Shown here: piece after piece, positions 19,577-27,200 of the stretch | Layout: the number at the start of each line of letters is the position of its first letter | Position numbering within the stretch: the stretch's first letter is position 1 | NCBI RefSeq assembly: GCF_000716715.1 | Contig: NZ_JNYJ01000021.1 | Coordinates: forward strand, 186,001-250,000 | Direction: 5' to 3' | DNA: 64,000 nucleotides | Source: Dactylosporangium aurantiacum | GTDB taxonomy: Bacteria > Actinomycetota > Actinomycetes > Mycobacteriales > Micromonosporaceae | The notes under the pieces: generated by a model | Told to the model about the DNA's origin: nothing | The model's database searches: none | Seen by the model: only the letters and a program-made list of their open reading frames with translations | Made by a program: the position numbers and the translations under genes

Positions 19577-20056
19577 ATGGCGACGACGGTGGTGCGGCGG
19601 TGGGCCCTGGCGGGCGGCGCGTGGCTGGCGACCGTCGCGGCGGCCACGGCCGTGGCGACGGGGGCGGTCGGGTCGATGCGGGAGGGCATCTTCGGCACGT
19701 CGGACACGCCGTACAGCGAGGCCGAGGTCGCCGCGCTGCTGGCCGGGTCCTCCGCGGGACCCACGTCGGCGGCGTCGTCGCCGCAACCCGCTTCCACGCC
19801 CACGTCGGCGGGTCCGACCGGGGTCGTACGCGCGCTGACCACCCCCGGCGGCACGATCGTGGCGGTGTGCGAGGCGGGGCTGGCGACGCTGCGGTCGTGG
19901 ACGCCGAACACCGGGTTCGAGGCCGAGCACGTGCAGCGGGGACCGGCGGCGGTGGCATCGCTGCGGTTCAAGGCGCGCAGCGGCGGCGGTGACGTGCGCG
20001 CGCAGGTCAGGTGCGTGGGCGCGGAGCCGAGCCTGACGCTCGGCGGCGACGACTAG
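19577..20056 (+). CDS. Exported or membrane-anchored protein, unknown function
   Basis: A 159-residue protein with an N-terminal hydrophobic segment (VVRRWALAGGAWLATVAAATAVATGAVGS) acting as signal or anchor. A Ser/Thr/Pro-rich linker follows (about residues 58-80), then a compact domain with TPGGTIVAVCEAG, LRSWTPNTGFEAEHVQRGP and VRAQVRCVG; the two Cys may pair. Similar actinobacterial proteins are sometimes annotated septum formation initiator, which I would not rely on. The ATG at 19577 is preferred over a GTG at 19568 because of the GAGGA spacing. It is divergent from the OmpR regulator. Confidence 0.7.
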   Translation: MATTVVRRWALAGGAWLATVAAATAVATGAVGSMREGIFGTSDTPYSEAEVAALLAGSSAGPTSAASSPQPASTPTSAGPTGVVRALTTPGGTIVAVCEAGLATLRSWTPNTGFEAEHVQRGPAAVASLRFKARSGGGDVRAQVRCVGAEPSLTLGGDD

Positions 20057-20070
20057 GTCTCCGCCGGACC

Positions 20071-20112
20071 GGCGACGGCGAGCAGGCGACGGCGAGCAGG
20101 CGACGGCGAGCG
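20071..20112. repeat. Three-copy 14-bp tandem repeat
   Basis: GGCGACGGCGAGCA occurs at 20071 and 20085, with a third copy at 20099 differing at the last base. It is intergenic, between two convergent genes. Confidence 0.85.
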
Positions 20113-20186
20113 GGGCGGCGGACGGAACAGCCGACGGAACGGCGACCCGCTGGCGGCGACGTGCGACTTCAGCAGCGTGGCGGCGG

Positions 20187-21059
20187 CTAGGACTGCAAGG
20201 CGTTTGCGAGTGCGCGGGCCGGTGGGGTGAGCGACCCGTGCACCAGCTCCACCCTGTGGACGAGCCGGGGTTGCGTGACCGTGACACCGACGACGCCGGG
20301 GTGCGTCACCGGGCCGGGCAGCAGCGCCAGGCCGGCACCGGCCGCGACCAGGGCGAGCAGCCCGCCGGTGTCGGTGCCCGGGTAACGGAACCCGTCCCGG
20401 AACCCGCCGCTGTGCGCGAGGGCCCGCAGCTGCGGCAGGGGCGTGGCGACGTCCGGGGCGTCGATCCAGGTCGCGTCGGCCAGGTCGGCCAGGCGCAGTG
20501 AGCGGCGGCCGGCGAGCGGGTGGCCGGCCGGGAAGGCGGCGACGGCGGTGGACTGTGCCAGTACCGACGCCGACAACTGCCCCGCGTCGGGCAGGGGCAA
20601 CGGGTCGCTGGGCGCGGTCACCCCGTCGACGAGCCCGACGTCGAGCGTGCCGGTCGCCACGCCCGCGGCCACCGCGTCGCGGCCGGCCACCAGCAGCGTG
20701 AACCGGACGCGGGGCATCGACCGCTGGACCGGGACGAGCACCTCGGCGACCCGGGCGGCGCCGGCGAACGGGGTCACCCCGAGCACGACCGTCGCGGCGG
20801 GCTGCCCGGACAGGCGGGCCACGTCGGCCCGGGCGGCGCTCAGGCGCAGCAGGATCGGGCCGGCGTGCTCCAGCAGCCGTGCGCCCGCGTCGGTCGGTGC
20901 GACCGGCCGGCGGTGCAGCAGCGTGCTACCCAGGTCGGACTCCAGCGCGGCGATCTGTTGCGACACGGCCGACTGGGTGTAGCCCAGCTCCTGCGCAGCG
21001 GCGGAGAACGACCCGGTGGTGGCGACCGCGACGAACGTGCGGAGCAGGTGCGGGTCCAC
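20187..21059 (-). CDS. LysR-family transcriptional regulator
   Basis: A 290-residue regulator. The N-terminal helix-turn-helix is LLRTFVAVATTGSFSAAAQELGYTQSAVSQQIAALESDLG, written here as its conserved parts TGSFSAAAQELGYTQSAVSQ. The effector domain of periplasmic-binding fold starts around residue 88 and includes DVGLVDGVTAPSDP. The GTG at 21059 gives VDPHLLRTF, the family start. The divergent gene, a CTP-synthase-like amidotransferase, is the most likely target. Confidence 0.9.
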   Translation of the reverse strand: MDPHLLRTFVAVATTGSFSAAAQELGYTQSAVSQQIAALESDLGSTLLHRRPVAPTDAGARLLEHAGPILLRLSAARADVARLSGQPAATVVLGVTPFAGAARVAEVLVPVQRSMPRVRFTLLVAGRDAVAAGVATGTLDVGLVDGVTAPSDPLPLPDAGQLSASVLAQSTAVAAFPAGHPLAGRRSLRLADLADATWIDAPDVATPLPQLRALAHSGGFRDGFRYPGTDTGGLLALVAAGAGLALLPGPVTHPGVVGVTVTQPRLVHRVELVHGSLTPPARALANALQS

Positions 21060-21135
21060 CTCATCAGTATTGCTTATGCTGGTACGCGAATGTGTTGTTG
21101 GACTGATGCACGCCGCGGCGGCAGAGTCCTGAGGT

Positions 21136-21867
21136 ATGACAGCGACCCGCACGGCCCGCATCGCCCTTGTCGGCGACCCTTCACCGCATGTGCGTTCCCA
21201 CACCCGCATCCCGGGCCTGCTCGAGGTGCTCCGCGCCCAGCACGGCATCGGCGTCGATGCGTACTGGGTGCCGACGCCCGACGCCACGGCGACGGACCTC
21301 GCCGGGTTCGACGGGATCTGGCTGCTGCCCGGGAGCCCGTACCAGAGCGAGGAGGGGGCGCTGCACGCCGTGCGGGTCGCCCGCGAGTGCGGGATCGCGT
21401 TCCTCGGCACGTGCGGTGGGTTTCAGCACCTGCTGCTGGAGTTCGCGCGCTCGGTCTGCGGCATCACGGACGCCAGCCACGGCGAGTCCGACCCCGACGC
21501 CGACCGGCAGCTCATCGTCCCGCTCGCCTGTTCCCTCGTCGGCCACGAGGGCGCGGTCAACCTGAGCCCCGGATCGCTCGCCGAGCGGGTGTTCGGGGTC
21601 GAACGTTCGCTGGAGCGGTACCACTGCGCGTACGGGCTGGACCACGGCTACCTGCCTGAGCTGGTCCGGCACGGGCTGCGGTTCACCGGCTTCGACGACG
21701 ACGGCGAGGTCCGGGTGGCGGAGCTGGACGGGCACCCGTTCCTGATGGGCACGCTGTTCCAGCCCGAGCTGGCCGGCGACGGGAGCCGCTGCCACGTGGT
21801 GATCAGGGCGTTCGCCGAGGCCGCGGTGACGGTCGCCGGCCAGCGGACCGCCGCGGCGAACCGGTAG
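21136..21867 (+). CDS. CTP-synthase C-terminal-like class I amidotransferase
   Basis: A 243-residue stand-alone glutamine-amidotransferase fold resembling the C-terminal half of CTP synthase. It begins ARIALVGDPSPHVRSHTRIP and has the nucleophile elbow FLGTCGGFQHLLLEFAR (Cys). The normal HPE catalytic pair is replaced by LFQPEL (Gln for His), so classical glutaminase chemistry is doubtful. There is no synthase domain nearby. A family annotated as CTP synthase C-terminal-related protein looks like this. It is divergent from, and probably controlled by, the LysR gene. Confidence 0.85.
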   Translation: MTATRTARIALVGDPSPHVRSHTRIPGLLEVLRAQHGIGVDAYWVPTPDATATDLAGFDGIWLLPGSPYQSEEGALHAVRVARECGIAFLGTCGGFQHLLLEFARSVCGITDASHGESDPDADRQLIVPLACSLVGHEGAVNLSPGSLAERVFGVERSLERYHCAYGLDHGYLPELVRHGLRFTGFDDDGEVRVAELDGHPFLMGTLFQPELAGDGSRCHVVIRAFAEAAVTVAGQRTAAANR

Positions 21868-21968
21868 TCGTGGCGGGTGCAGCGGCGGCCGACGAGCGGT
21901 CGGCGGCCGCGGTCGGGTCGATGACGCCCGAGAGTCCGGTGAGTCAGGCTCCGGAGGCTGGTGCCGGA

Positions 21969-22718
21969 CTACAGCAGCTCGGCATCGGGCAGCAGCAGCG
22001 GTGACCAGGCCGGCGCGCCCGACCGGCCGTGCTTGGGGTCGACGCCGATGATCCTGGCGCCGCTGATCCTGGTGGTGGTGTGCCGGGCGTCCCAGTCGAC
22101 GGTGGACCGCTGGCGGACCCGTTCGGCGCACCGCCACCCACGGCGCTGGTGGTCCACGATGGACGAGTGGCCGTGGACCTGGGAGAACGGCATCGGCTCG
22201 TGGGCTTCGAGCCACGACGCCGCGACGTGTTCGGCCCACAGGGGGCCGCGGTCCTGCCAGAGCAGCGGCTCGGGTCTGGTGTTGAGCAGGTCGGCGGCGG
22301 TCGCGGCGGTGACCGGGGCGCCGAGGTCGTGCCACGCGGCGGGGGTGAGACCGGCGTGCGTCACGAGCAGGTCCTCCCCGGCGGCGGTCCGCACGGCGGC
22401 CGCGACGTGCATCCGGTCGCGCAGCCACCAGCGACGCAGCCGCTCCGCGTCGCGGTCGTCGAGGCGTTCGGGCCAGAAGGTCGTGCCGCCGGTGTACTGC
22501 GCCTCATGGTTGCCGGCAAGCTGGATCCAGCGCCGGGGTGACGCGTCGATCCTGGGTTGGACGAGGTCGAGCACGCCGGTGCTGTCCGGTCCCCGGTCGA
22601 CGAGGTCGCCGACCTGGATGACGACGGTGTCGCCGCCGGCGGCGTCGAGGTGCTCGAGCGCGGCGGCGAGGTGCGCGGCGCAGCCACCCACGTCACCGAT
22701 GATCGCGATCGCCGTCAC
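21969..22718 (-). CDS. Calcineurin-like metallophosphoesterase
   Basis: A 249-residue phosphoesterase with the metal motifs IGDVGG (usual GDxHG; the His is Gly here), VGDLVDRGPDS, LAGNHEAQ and VTHAGLTP, and a late FSQVHGHSS histidine pair. It resembles protein-phosphatase or diadenosine-tetraphosphatase-like members of PPP, but the substrate cannot be told. The first metal-binding His is missing, although the other ligands are intact. Genes on both sides are separate; a 14-bp repeat array lies upstream. Confidence 0.85.
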   Translation of the reverse strand: MTAIAIIGDVGGCAAHLAAALEHLDAAGGDTVVIQVGDLVDRGPDSTGVLDLVQPRIDASPRRWIQLAGNHEAQYTGGTTFWPERLDDRDAERLRRWWLRDRMHVAAAVRTAAGEDLLVTHAGLTPAAWHDLGAPVTAATAADLLNTRPEPLLWQDRGPLWAEHVAASWLEAHEPMPFSQVHGHSSIVDHQRRGWRCAERVRQRSTVDWDARHTTTRISGARIIGVDPKHGRSGAPAWSPLLLPDAELL

Positions 22719-22780
22719 GCCAGCCTCCCCGTGCGGCCGACCTTAGCGCGCGCCACGCCCCGACGGCACGCGCACCGCAG

Positions 22781-22934
22781 CCGGCGGGAGCAAGCCGGCG
22801 GGAGCAAGCTGGCGGGAGCACGCCGGCAGGAGCACGCCGGCAGGAGCAAGCCGGCAGGAGCAAGCCGGCAGGAGCAAGCCGGCAGGAGCACGCCGGCAGG
22901 AGCAAGCCGGCAGGAGCAAGCCGGCAGGAGCAAG
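22781..22934. repeat. 14-bp minisatellite, 11 copies
   Basis: Eleven contiguous copies of CCGGCAGGAGCAAG with few variants (CGGG for CAGG in copies 1-3, CACG for CAAG in copies 3, 4 and 8). A degenerate twelfth copy runs into 22946. It fills the gap between the phosphoesterase start and the nuclease stop. Because 14 is not a multiple of 3 the array cannot encode a regular peptide repeat. Confidence 0.95.
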
Positions 22935-22979
22935 CCGCAGGAAGCTGGGGAAGCGCCGCGACCGCGCCCCCGAAACCGG

Positions 22980-23774
22980 TCAGCGCAGGTCGGCGACCAC
23001 CGCGAAATGATCCGACGCCCAGACCCCGTCACGGGGTTCGGTGCCGGCCAGGTGGACCTGTTCGACGCGGCCGCGGCCCGGGCCGCCCAGACCGACGAGG
23101 ACGTAGTCGATCCGGGCGCTCGGCGCGCCCGACTCCGCGACGTGCGGGTTGCGGCGGTCCCAGGTCCAGCCGGGGTCGGTGCCGTCGTGGTACCGCCACG
23201 CGTCGACCATCACCAGGCCCGGCACGACCGGGGCGGTCAGGTGGCCGCCGGCGCGGCGCAGCTCGTCGGAGTCGGGCTCGGCGTTGAAGTCGCCGGTGAG
23301 GACCGGCGGGTGGTCGGCGACGCGGTGGGCGGCGACGAACGGCAGGAGCCGCTCGACCTGGGCGCAGCGCGTCGCGGAGGCGTCGGGGCTGGAGTCCAGG
23401 TGCGTGGTGAACACCGGGACCGGACCGCCGGGCGCGTCGACGCGGGCGTGCAGCACGGTGCGCCCCTCACCGCCGAGGTCACCGGTCGCGGTCGCGGTGA
23501 TCGGCCACCGGCTCAGCACCGCGTTGCCGATGTCGACGTCCGTTTCGCCGGTACGGGACTGCCAGCGCCCCGGCGCCGGTGACGCGCTGTACGCCCAGTG
23601 CATGCCCAGCTCACGGGCGAGCAGCTCGGCCTGATGGACGCCGTCGCGGGCCGCCCAGACCTCCTGCAGGCCGCAGACGTCGGGCTGCTCGGCGCGCAGC
23701 GTCGCGATGATCGCCTCCTGGCGGGCCCGCCAGTCACCGAAGCGCCACCACAGGTTCCACGTCATGACCCGCAC
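22980..23774 (-). CDS. Endonuclease/exonuclease/phosphatase-family hydrolase
   Basis: A 264-residue EEP-fold enzyme. Motifs are MTWNLWW (Asn of the active site), VCGLQEVW (metal Glu), VFTTHLDSSPDAS, LTGDFNAEPDSDELR (Asp/Asn pair), IDYVLVG and WASDHFAVVADL (C-terminal SDH). All catalytic positions are present. The substrate could be a phosphodiester, a sphingomyelin-like lipid or a nucleic acid. There is no signal peptide, so it is probably cytoplasmic. It starts at GTG 23774 (or ATG 23765). Confidence 0.9.
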   Translation of the reverse strand: MRVMTWNLWWRFGDWRARQEAIIATLRAEQPDVCGLQEVWAARDGVHQAELLARELGMHWAYSASPAPGRWQSRTGETDVDIGNAVLSRWPITATATGDLGGEGRTVLHARVDAPGGPVPVFTTHLDSSPDASATRCAQVERLLPFVAAHRVADHPPVLTGDFNAEPDSDELRRAGGHLTAPVVPGLVMVDAWRYHDGTDPGWTWDRRNPHVAESGAPSARIDYVLVGLGGPGRGRVEQVHLAGTEPRDGVWASDHFAVVADLR

Positions 23775-23789
23775 CGCGGCGATGGTGGA

Positions 23790-24500
23790 TCAGGCGGCGA
23801 GCAGGGGCAGGAGGGCGGCGGGGCGCTCGACGTGGGCGTTGTGGCCCAGGCCGGGCAGGTCGACGGGGTCCGGGACGAGGGCCGCGAGCTGCTCCCGGCT
23901 CACCATCGGGTCGTGCTCGCCGCGGGCGAGGACGACGGGGACCGGGGCGGCGGCGAGCAGGGTGGCGACGGCCGGGTCGCCGACCGCGAACGTCCCCGGG
24001 TCGTGGGTGGTCCGCCAGCCGTCGCCGTCGCGGGTGACCGCCGCGTCGGGGGCGTCGTCTGTGAGGCCGGTGAGGCCGGCGACGCGCTGGAAGCGGGTTG
24101 CGGCGTCCTCGCGGGTCGGGTGGATGATCGGCGGTTTCCTGGCGAGGGCGGCGGCGCGGTCGAGCTCCTCGGCGGTCCAGGCGACCTTGATGCCGAGGCC
24201 GACGACGGCGCGGACGCCGGGGACGGTGGCGAGGTGCAGGCCGATCACGCCGCCGAAGGAGTGGCCGAGCACGACCGTGCCGCGCGGGTCGACGAGGCCG
24301 GCGACGGCGGCGGCCACCGTGGCGAACGTGTAGCCGTCGAGCCGGCCCGAGCCGCCGTGGCCGGGCAGGTCGGGGGCCACCCAGGCGCGGTCGAGGAGCG
24401 GGGTCAGGCCGTCCCACACGTCGGCGGTGGCGCCGAGGCCGTGCAGCAGGAGCACGGCCGGCGTGCCGGAGCCGCCGCGGAGCACTCGAAGGTCGGTCAC
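23790..24500 (-). CDS. Alpha/beta-hydrolase
   Basis: A 236-residue hydrolase with the oxyanion motif LLLHGLGATADVW, nucleophile elbow VVLGHSFGGVIGLH (Ser), a late LARGEHDPMVS (Asp) and the catalytic His in LPGLGHNAHVERP. The substrate is unknown. The GTG at 24500 gives VTDLRVLRGGSG, fitting the family start. The stop is 15 nt before the downstream nuclease start, so the two may be cotranscribed. Confidence 0.88.
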   Translation of the reverse strand: MTDLRVLRGGSGTPAVLLLHGLGATADVWDGLTPLLDRAWVAPDLPGHGGSGRLDGYTFATVAAAVAGLVDPRGTVVLGHSFGGVIGLHLATVPGVRAVVGLGIKVAWTAEELDRAAALARKPPIIHPTREDAATRFQRVAGLTGLTDDAPDAAVTRDGDGWRTTHDPGTFAVGDPAVATLLAAAPVPVVLARGEHDPMVSREQLAALVPDPVDLPGLGHNAHVERPAALLPLLAA

Positions 24501-24542
24501 CCCGACAGCATCCCTCAGGTGGCCGCCGTCGTGGGCCATCCG

Positions 24543-24628
24543 CCGCCCGCGCGCCACGGAACGCGGGTGCCGCGTGGGGTAGGGACACGGCCGCCCGCGC
24601 GCCACGGAACGCGGGTGCCGCGTGGGGT
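24543..24628. repeat. 38-bp perfect direct repeat
   Basis: Positions 24543-24580 and 24591-24628 are identical over 38 bp, separated by 10 nt (48-bp period). Each copy contains CCCGCG...CGCGGG arms able to form a small hairpin. It is intergenic, between two minus-strand genes. Confidence 0.9.
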
Positions 24629-24654
24629 GGGGCACGGCCGGCCGTGCCCCACCC
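24625..24654 (-). terminator. 30-bp perfect palindrome, probable terminator
   Basis: Arms GGGTGGGGCACGGCC and its complement are directly abutted (15 bp each, no spacer), 17 nt beyond the stop of the Mak_N_cap gene. It could act as a terminator, or be cruciform-forming because it has no loop. Confidence 0.65.
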
Positions 24655-24670
24655 GACGCGGCGCAGGACG

Positions 24671-25300
24671 TCAGCCGGCGTACGCGAGCAGCCGCGGGCC
24701 CGTGACGCCCGGCCAGGTGGCGGTGAGGTTCGGGGCGTCCCCGCCCTCCGCGTCCTCCTTGAGGACCCTGAGCACCGTCAGGTTCAGCGAGTCTGTCGCG
24801 ATGAGGGTCGGGTCGGTGTCCGTCACCCGGACGACGGTGGTGACGGCGGGCACCGACGCGCCGGGGTGGCCGCTGCCGGTGGCGTGCAGGTCGTTCGGGC
24901 GGGCCTGCCGGACGCCGTCGATCTCGAACTCCTCGGCGGCCTCGCTGCCGCCGGTGAGGATGGCGGCGGCGAGGGTGGCGGCGTAGACGGGGTCGCCGGC
25001 GGCGTCGTACACCCACCGCTTGCCGAGGACGGAGTGCTCGGTGGTGCCGACCAGCCAGCGTTCGGCGCCCTCGAGCGGGGCGGCGCGGTAGGTGAGCGGG
25101 ACCTGCAGCACCGGGCCGTCGCCGGCCTGGACGAGCAGCGTCTCGACGCCGACCTCGCCGGCCGGGTCGTCGAATCGGAACGCGCCGACCCTCGCCAGGT
25201 CGGCAGAGGCGGGGCCGGTGTACCAGGGCTGGCCGGGCAGCCACGCGTTGAGCAGTTCGAGTTTGGTGGGCGTCAGATCCGCCTTGTGCAACAGCGCCAT
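24671..25300 (-). CDS. Stand-alone maltokinase N-terminal cap-like protein
   Basis: A 209-residue protein matching the N-terminal cap domain of actinobacterial maltokinases (Mak_N_cap). Visible parts are LLHKADLTPTKLELLNAWLP, RFDDPAGEVGVETLLV, LQVPLTYRAAPLEGAE and VGTTEHSVLGKRWVYDA. No kinase domain follows, and the protein ends normally with TWPGVTGPRLLAYAG. Stand-alone homologues occur in actinomycetes with unknown function. No glycogen/trehalose genes are nearby. Confidence 0.8.
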   Translation of the reverse strand: MALLHKADLTPTKLELLNAWLPGQPWYTGPASADLARVGAFRFDDPAGEVGVETLLVQAGDGPVLQVPLTYRAAPLEGAERWLVGTTEHSVLGKRWVYDAAGDPVYAATLAAAILTGGSEAAEEFEIDGVRQARPNDLHATGSGHPGASVPAVTTVVRVTDTDPTLIATDSLNLTVLRVLKEDAEGGDAPNLTATWPGVTGPRLLAYAG

Positions 25301-25323
25301 GATCGCATCGTAGTGAAGGGGCG

Positions 25324-25875
25324 TCAGTCGCGAATGAAGTGGACCTCCTCGATGCCGTCATCGACGGTGACGGGCGGGCCGGCGGGGCGGAAGCCGCACT
25401 TGTGCAGGACCCGGATGGAGCCGGTGTTGGCGGTGACGACGAAGGCGTGGACCGGGCCGGGCGGCAGCAGGTCGAGGAACTGCCGCAGGGCGGCGGTGGC
25501 GACGCCGCGGCCCCAGTGTCCGCGCCCGATCCAGTACCCGACGAACCGCTCCCCCGCCTGGTCCCAGCCGACCATGTTCCCGGCGACCGAGCCACCGCAG
25601 ACCACGGTCCGCAGGATGTTGGACGGGTTGGCCCGCACCCGCGCCCAGTGCGCCAGGAACGCCTCCCGCTCCCGCGACGGCATCGCCGCCATCCGGGCCG
25701 CCACCGGATCCCGCTGGTCGGCGAAGAACACCTCCAGGTCGTCGTCGACGACCTCACGCAGGGAGACGCCCGAGACGCCCGAGCCCGAGACGCCCGAGAC
25801 GCCCGAGCCCGAGACGCCCGAGACGCCCGAGCCCGAGACGCCCGAGACACCGGAGACGCCCGAGACACCGTCCAC
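25324..25875 (-). CDS. GNAT acetyltransferase with repetitive N-terminus
   Basis: A 183-residue protein. The first 38 residues are a Gly/Ser/Val repeat (units of GVSGVSGS) encoded by the 24-bp DNA repeat. A normal RimJ/RimL-like GNAT domain follows from LREVVDDDLEVFF, with YWIGRGHWGRGVATAALRQF (acetyl-CoA loop) and ANTGSIRVLHKCGFRPAG. The GTG at 25875 has GGAGGG about 6 nt upstream and lies 1 nt after the amidase stop, so the repeat is likely translated. GTC codons inside the repeat offer no better start. Confidence 0.82.
   Translation of the reverse strand: MDGVSGVSGVSGVSGSGVSGVSGSGVSGVSGSGVSGVSLREVVDDDLEVFFADQRDPVAARMAAMPSREREAFLAHWARVRANPSNILRTVVCGGSVAGNMVGWDQAGERFVGYWIGRGHWGRGVATAALRQFLDLLPPGPVHAFVVTANTGSIRVLHKCGFRPAGPPVTVDDGIEEVHFIRD
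25763..25870. repeat. 24-bp tandem repeat inside the GNAT gene
   Basis: Three perfect copies of a 24-bp unit (25763-25786, 25787-25810, 25811-25834), itself made of GAGACGCCC-type 9-mers, followed by degenerate copies to 25870. It stays in frame with the GNAT gene and encodes eight-residue units. Confidence 0.92.
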
Positions 25876-25876
25876 G

Positions 25877-26992
25877 TCAGCCCTCCAGCCGCGACGCCAG
25901 CGCGAGCAGCCCGTGGTCGTGCCCCGGCGGCGCGATCACGGCGATCCCCGCCGGCGGATCGGCCCCGGACGGCACGGAGACGCTGGGCAGCCCGTACGCG
26001 CTGGCCGGCACCGCGCACCGCAGCGTCTGGCGGCGCCACGCGTCGCGGCCCGCCGGCTGCAGGTCGCGCGGGTGGGCCGGCCCGCCGGCCGGCAGGACCA
26101 GCCACGCGTCGCGGTCGGCGAGCAGGTCGAGCAGCTCGGCCCGCCGCTGGGCGAGGAACGCCCGGGCGGCGGCCTCCTCATCGGGGGTGACACCCGCGCC
26201 GAACCGGAACCGGTCCTCCACGTCGACGGCCAGGGCGCGCGGGTGCGCGGTGATCCAGTCGCCGTGCGCCCGCCACGCCTCGGCCGCCTGCACCCGCCGG
26301 AACGCCAGCAGCAGCGGGTCGGGATCGTCCCAGGTGGACAGTGCGACCCGGGAGACGGGCAGCCCGAAGCGGTCGCAGGGCGGCGCGCCGTCGACGGTGA
26401 GCAGCCGCGACGGCGGCGCCGACGGGCCGTCGGGCAGCAGGACCGGGCCGACGAGGGCCAGGGTCGCGGCGTCGGCGGTGATCCAGCCGACGGTGTCGAA
26501 CGACGGTGCGAGCGGCAGCACCCCCTCGGTGGGCACGGCGCCGTGGGTGGGGCGCAGGCCGTACAGGCCGCAGCAGGAGGCGGGGACCCGGATCGAGCCG
26601 CCGGTGTCGGTGCCGAGGCCGATGTCGGCGTGGCCGGTCGCGACCGCCGAGGCGGGGCCGCTGGAGGAGCCGCCGGTGACGAGGTGCGGCGCGGCGGGGT
26701 TGGGCGGGGCGCCGTAGTGGACGTTCGTGCCGGACAGGGAGTAGGCCAGCTCGTCGGTGTGCACGATGCCCTGCACGACGGCGCCGGCGGCGCGCAGCCG
26801 GGCGACGGCGGGGGCGTCGGCCGCGGCGGGCAGCGCGGAGGCGAGCCAGGCCGGGTTGCCGCCGCCGACGGCGAAGCCGGTGACCTGGAAGAGGTCCTTG
26901 ACGGCGACCCGCAGGCCGTCGAGGGGGCCGCGCCCGGTGGCCGGGGCGAGGGGCATCCCCTTCACCCGCCACACCGAAGGATCGGCGGTCAT
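25877..26992 (-). CDS. Amidase-signature family hydrolase
   Basis: A 371-residue amidase with the complete Ser-cisSer-Lys triad: LRVAVKDLFQVTG (Lys), TGGSSSGPASAVA (cis-Ser) and GLGTDTGGSIRVPAS (nucleophile Ser). It is shorter than GatA (about 480) and lacks a GatB/C partner, so it is not the tRNA amidotransferase. The substrate is a small amide or ester. ATG 26992. The stop is 1 nt from the next gene's GTG, implying cotranscription with the GNAT gene. Confidence 0.9.
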   Translation of the reverse strand: MTADPSVWRVKGMPLAPATGRGPLDGLRVAVKDLFQVTGFAVGGGNPAWLASALPAAADAPAVARLRAAGAVVQGIVHTDELAYSLSGTNVHYGAPPNPAAPHLVTGGSSSGPASAVATGHADIGLGTDTGGSIRVPASCCGLYGLRPTHGAVPTEGVLPLAPSFDTVGWITADAATLALVGPVLLPDGPSAPPSRLLTVDGAPPCDRFGLPVSRVALSTWDDPDPLLLAFRRVQAAEAWRAHGDWITAHPRALAVDVEDRFRFGAGVTPDEEAAARAFLAQRRAELLDLLADRDAWLVLPAGGPAHPRDLQPAGRDAWRRQTLRCAVPASAYGLPSVSVPSGADPPAGIAVIAPPGHDHGLLALASRLEG

Positions 26993-27200
26993 GCCGGCAG
27001 TGGCGTCGCGGACATCACTGAATCACCCACCTCACGGCCCGGTCGCCGCCACACCGCGGCAGACCCGTGCTGAGCCTAGCGTCCGGCCGTCCCCGCCACA
27101 GAGAACCGGCCACCCACGCCGCAAACAAGTAGACCCGCGCGGAGAGAGAAGCAAAGGCCACGCGGAGAAGGAGGAGACGGGCAACCGAGGTGCAGCGGCC

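Noticed and set aside
22781..22934. CRISPR array
   Set aside because: Units are contiguous 14-mers without spacers, and no cas genes are present.
22693..23032. Cys/Leu/Pro repeat peptides encoded through the 14-bp array
   Set aside because: The period is not a multiple of three, so the apparent peptide changes frame every copy; the array lies between two convincing genes.
25877..26992. GatA subunit of the tRNA amidotransferase
   Set aside because: Too short, no GatB or GatC nearby, and lacks GatA-specific C-terminal sequence.
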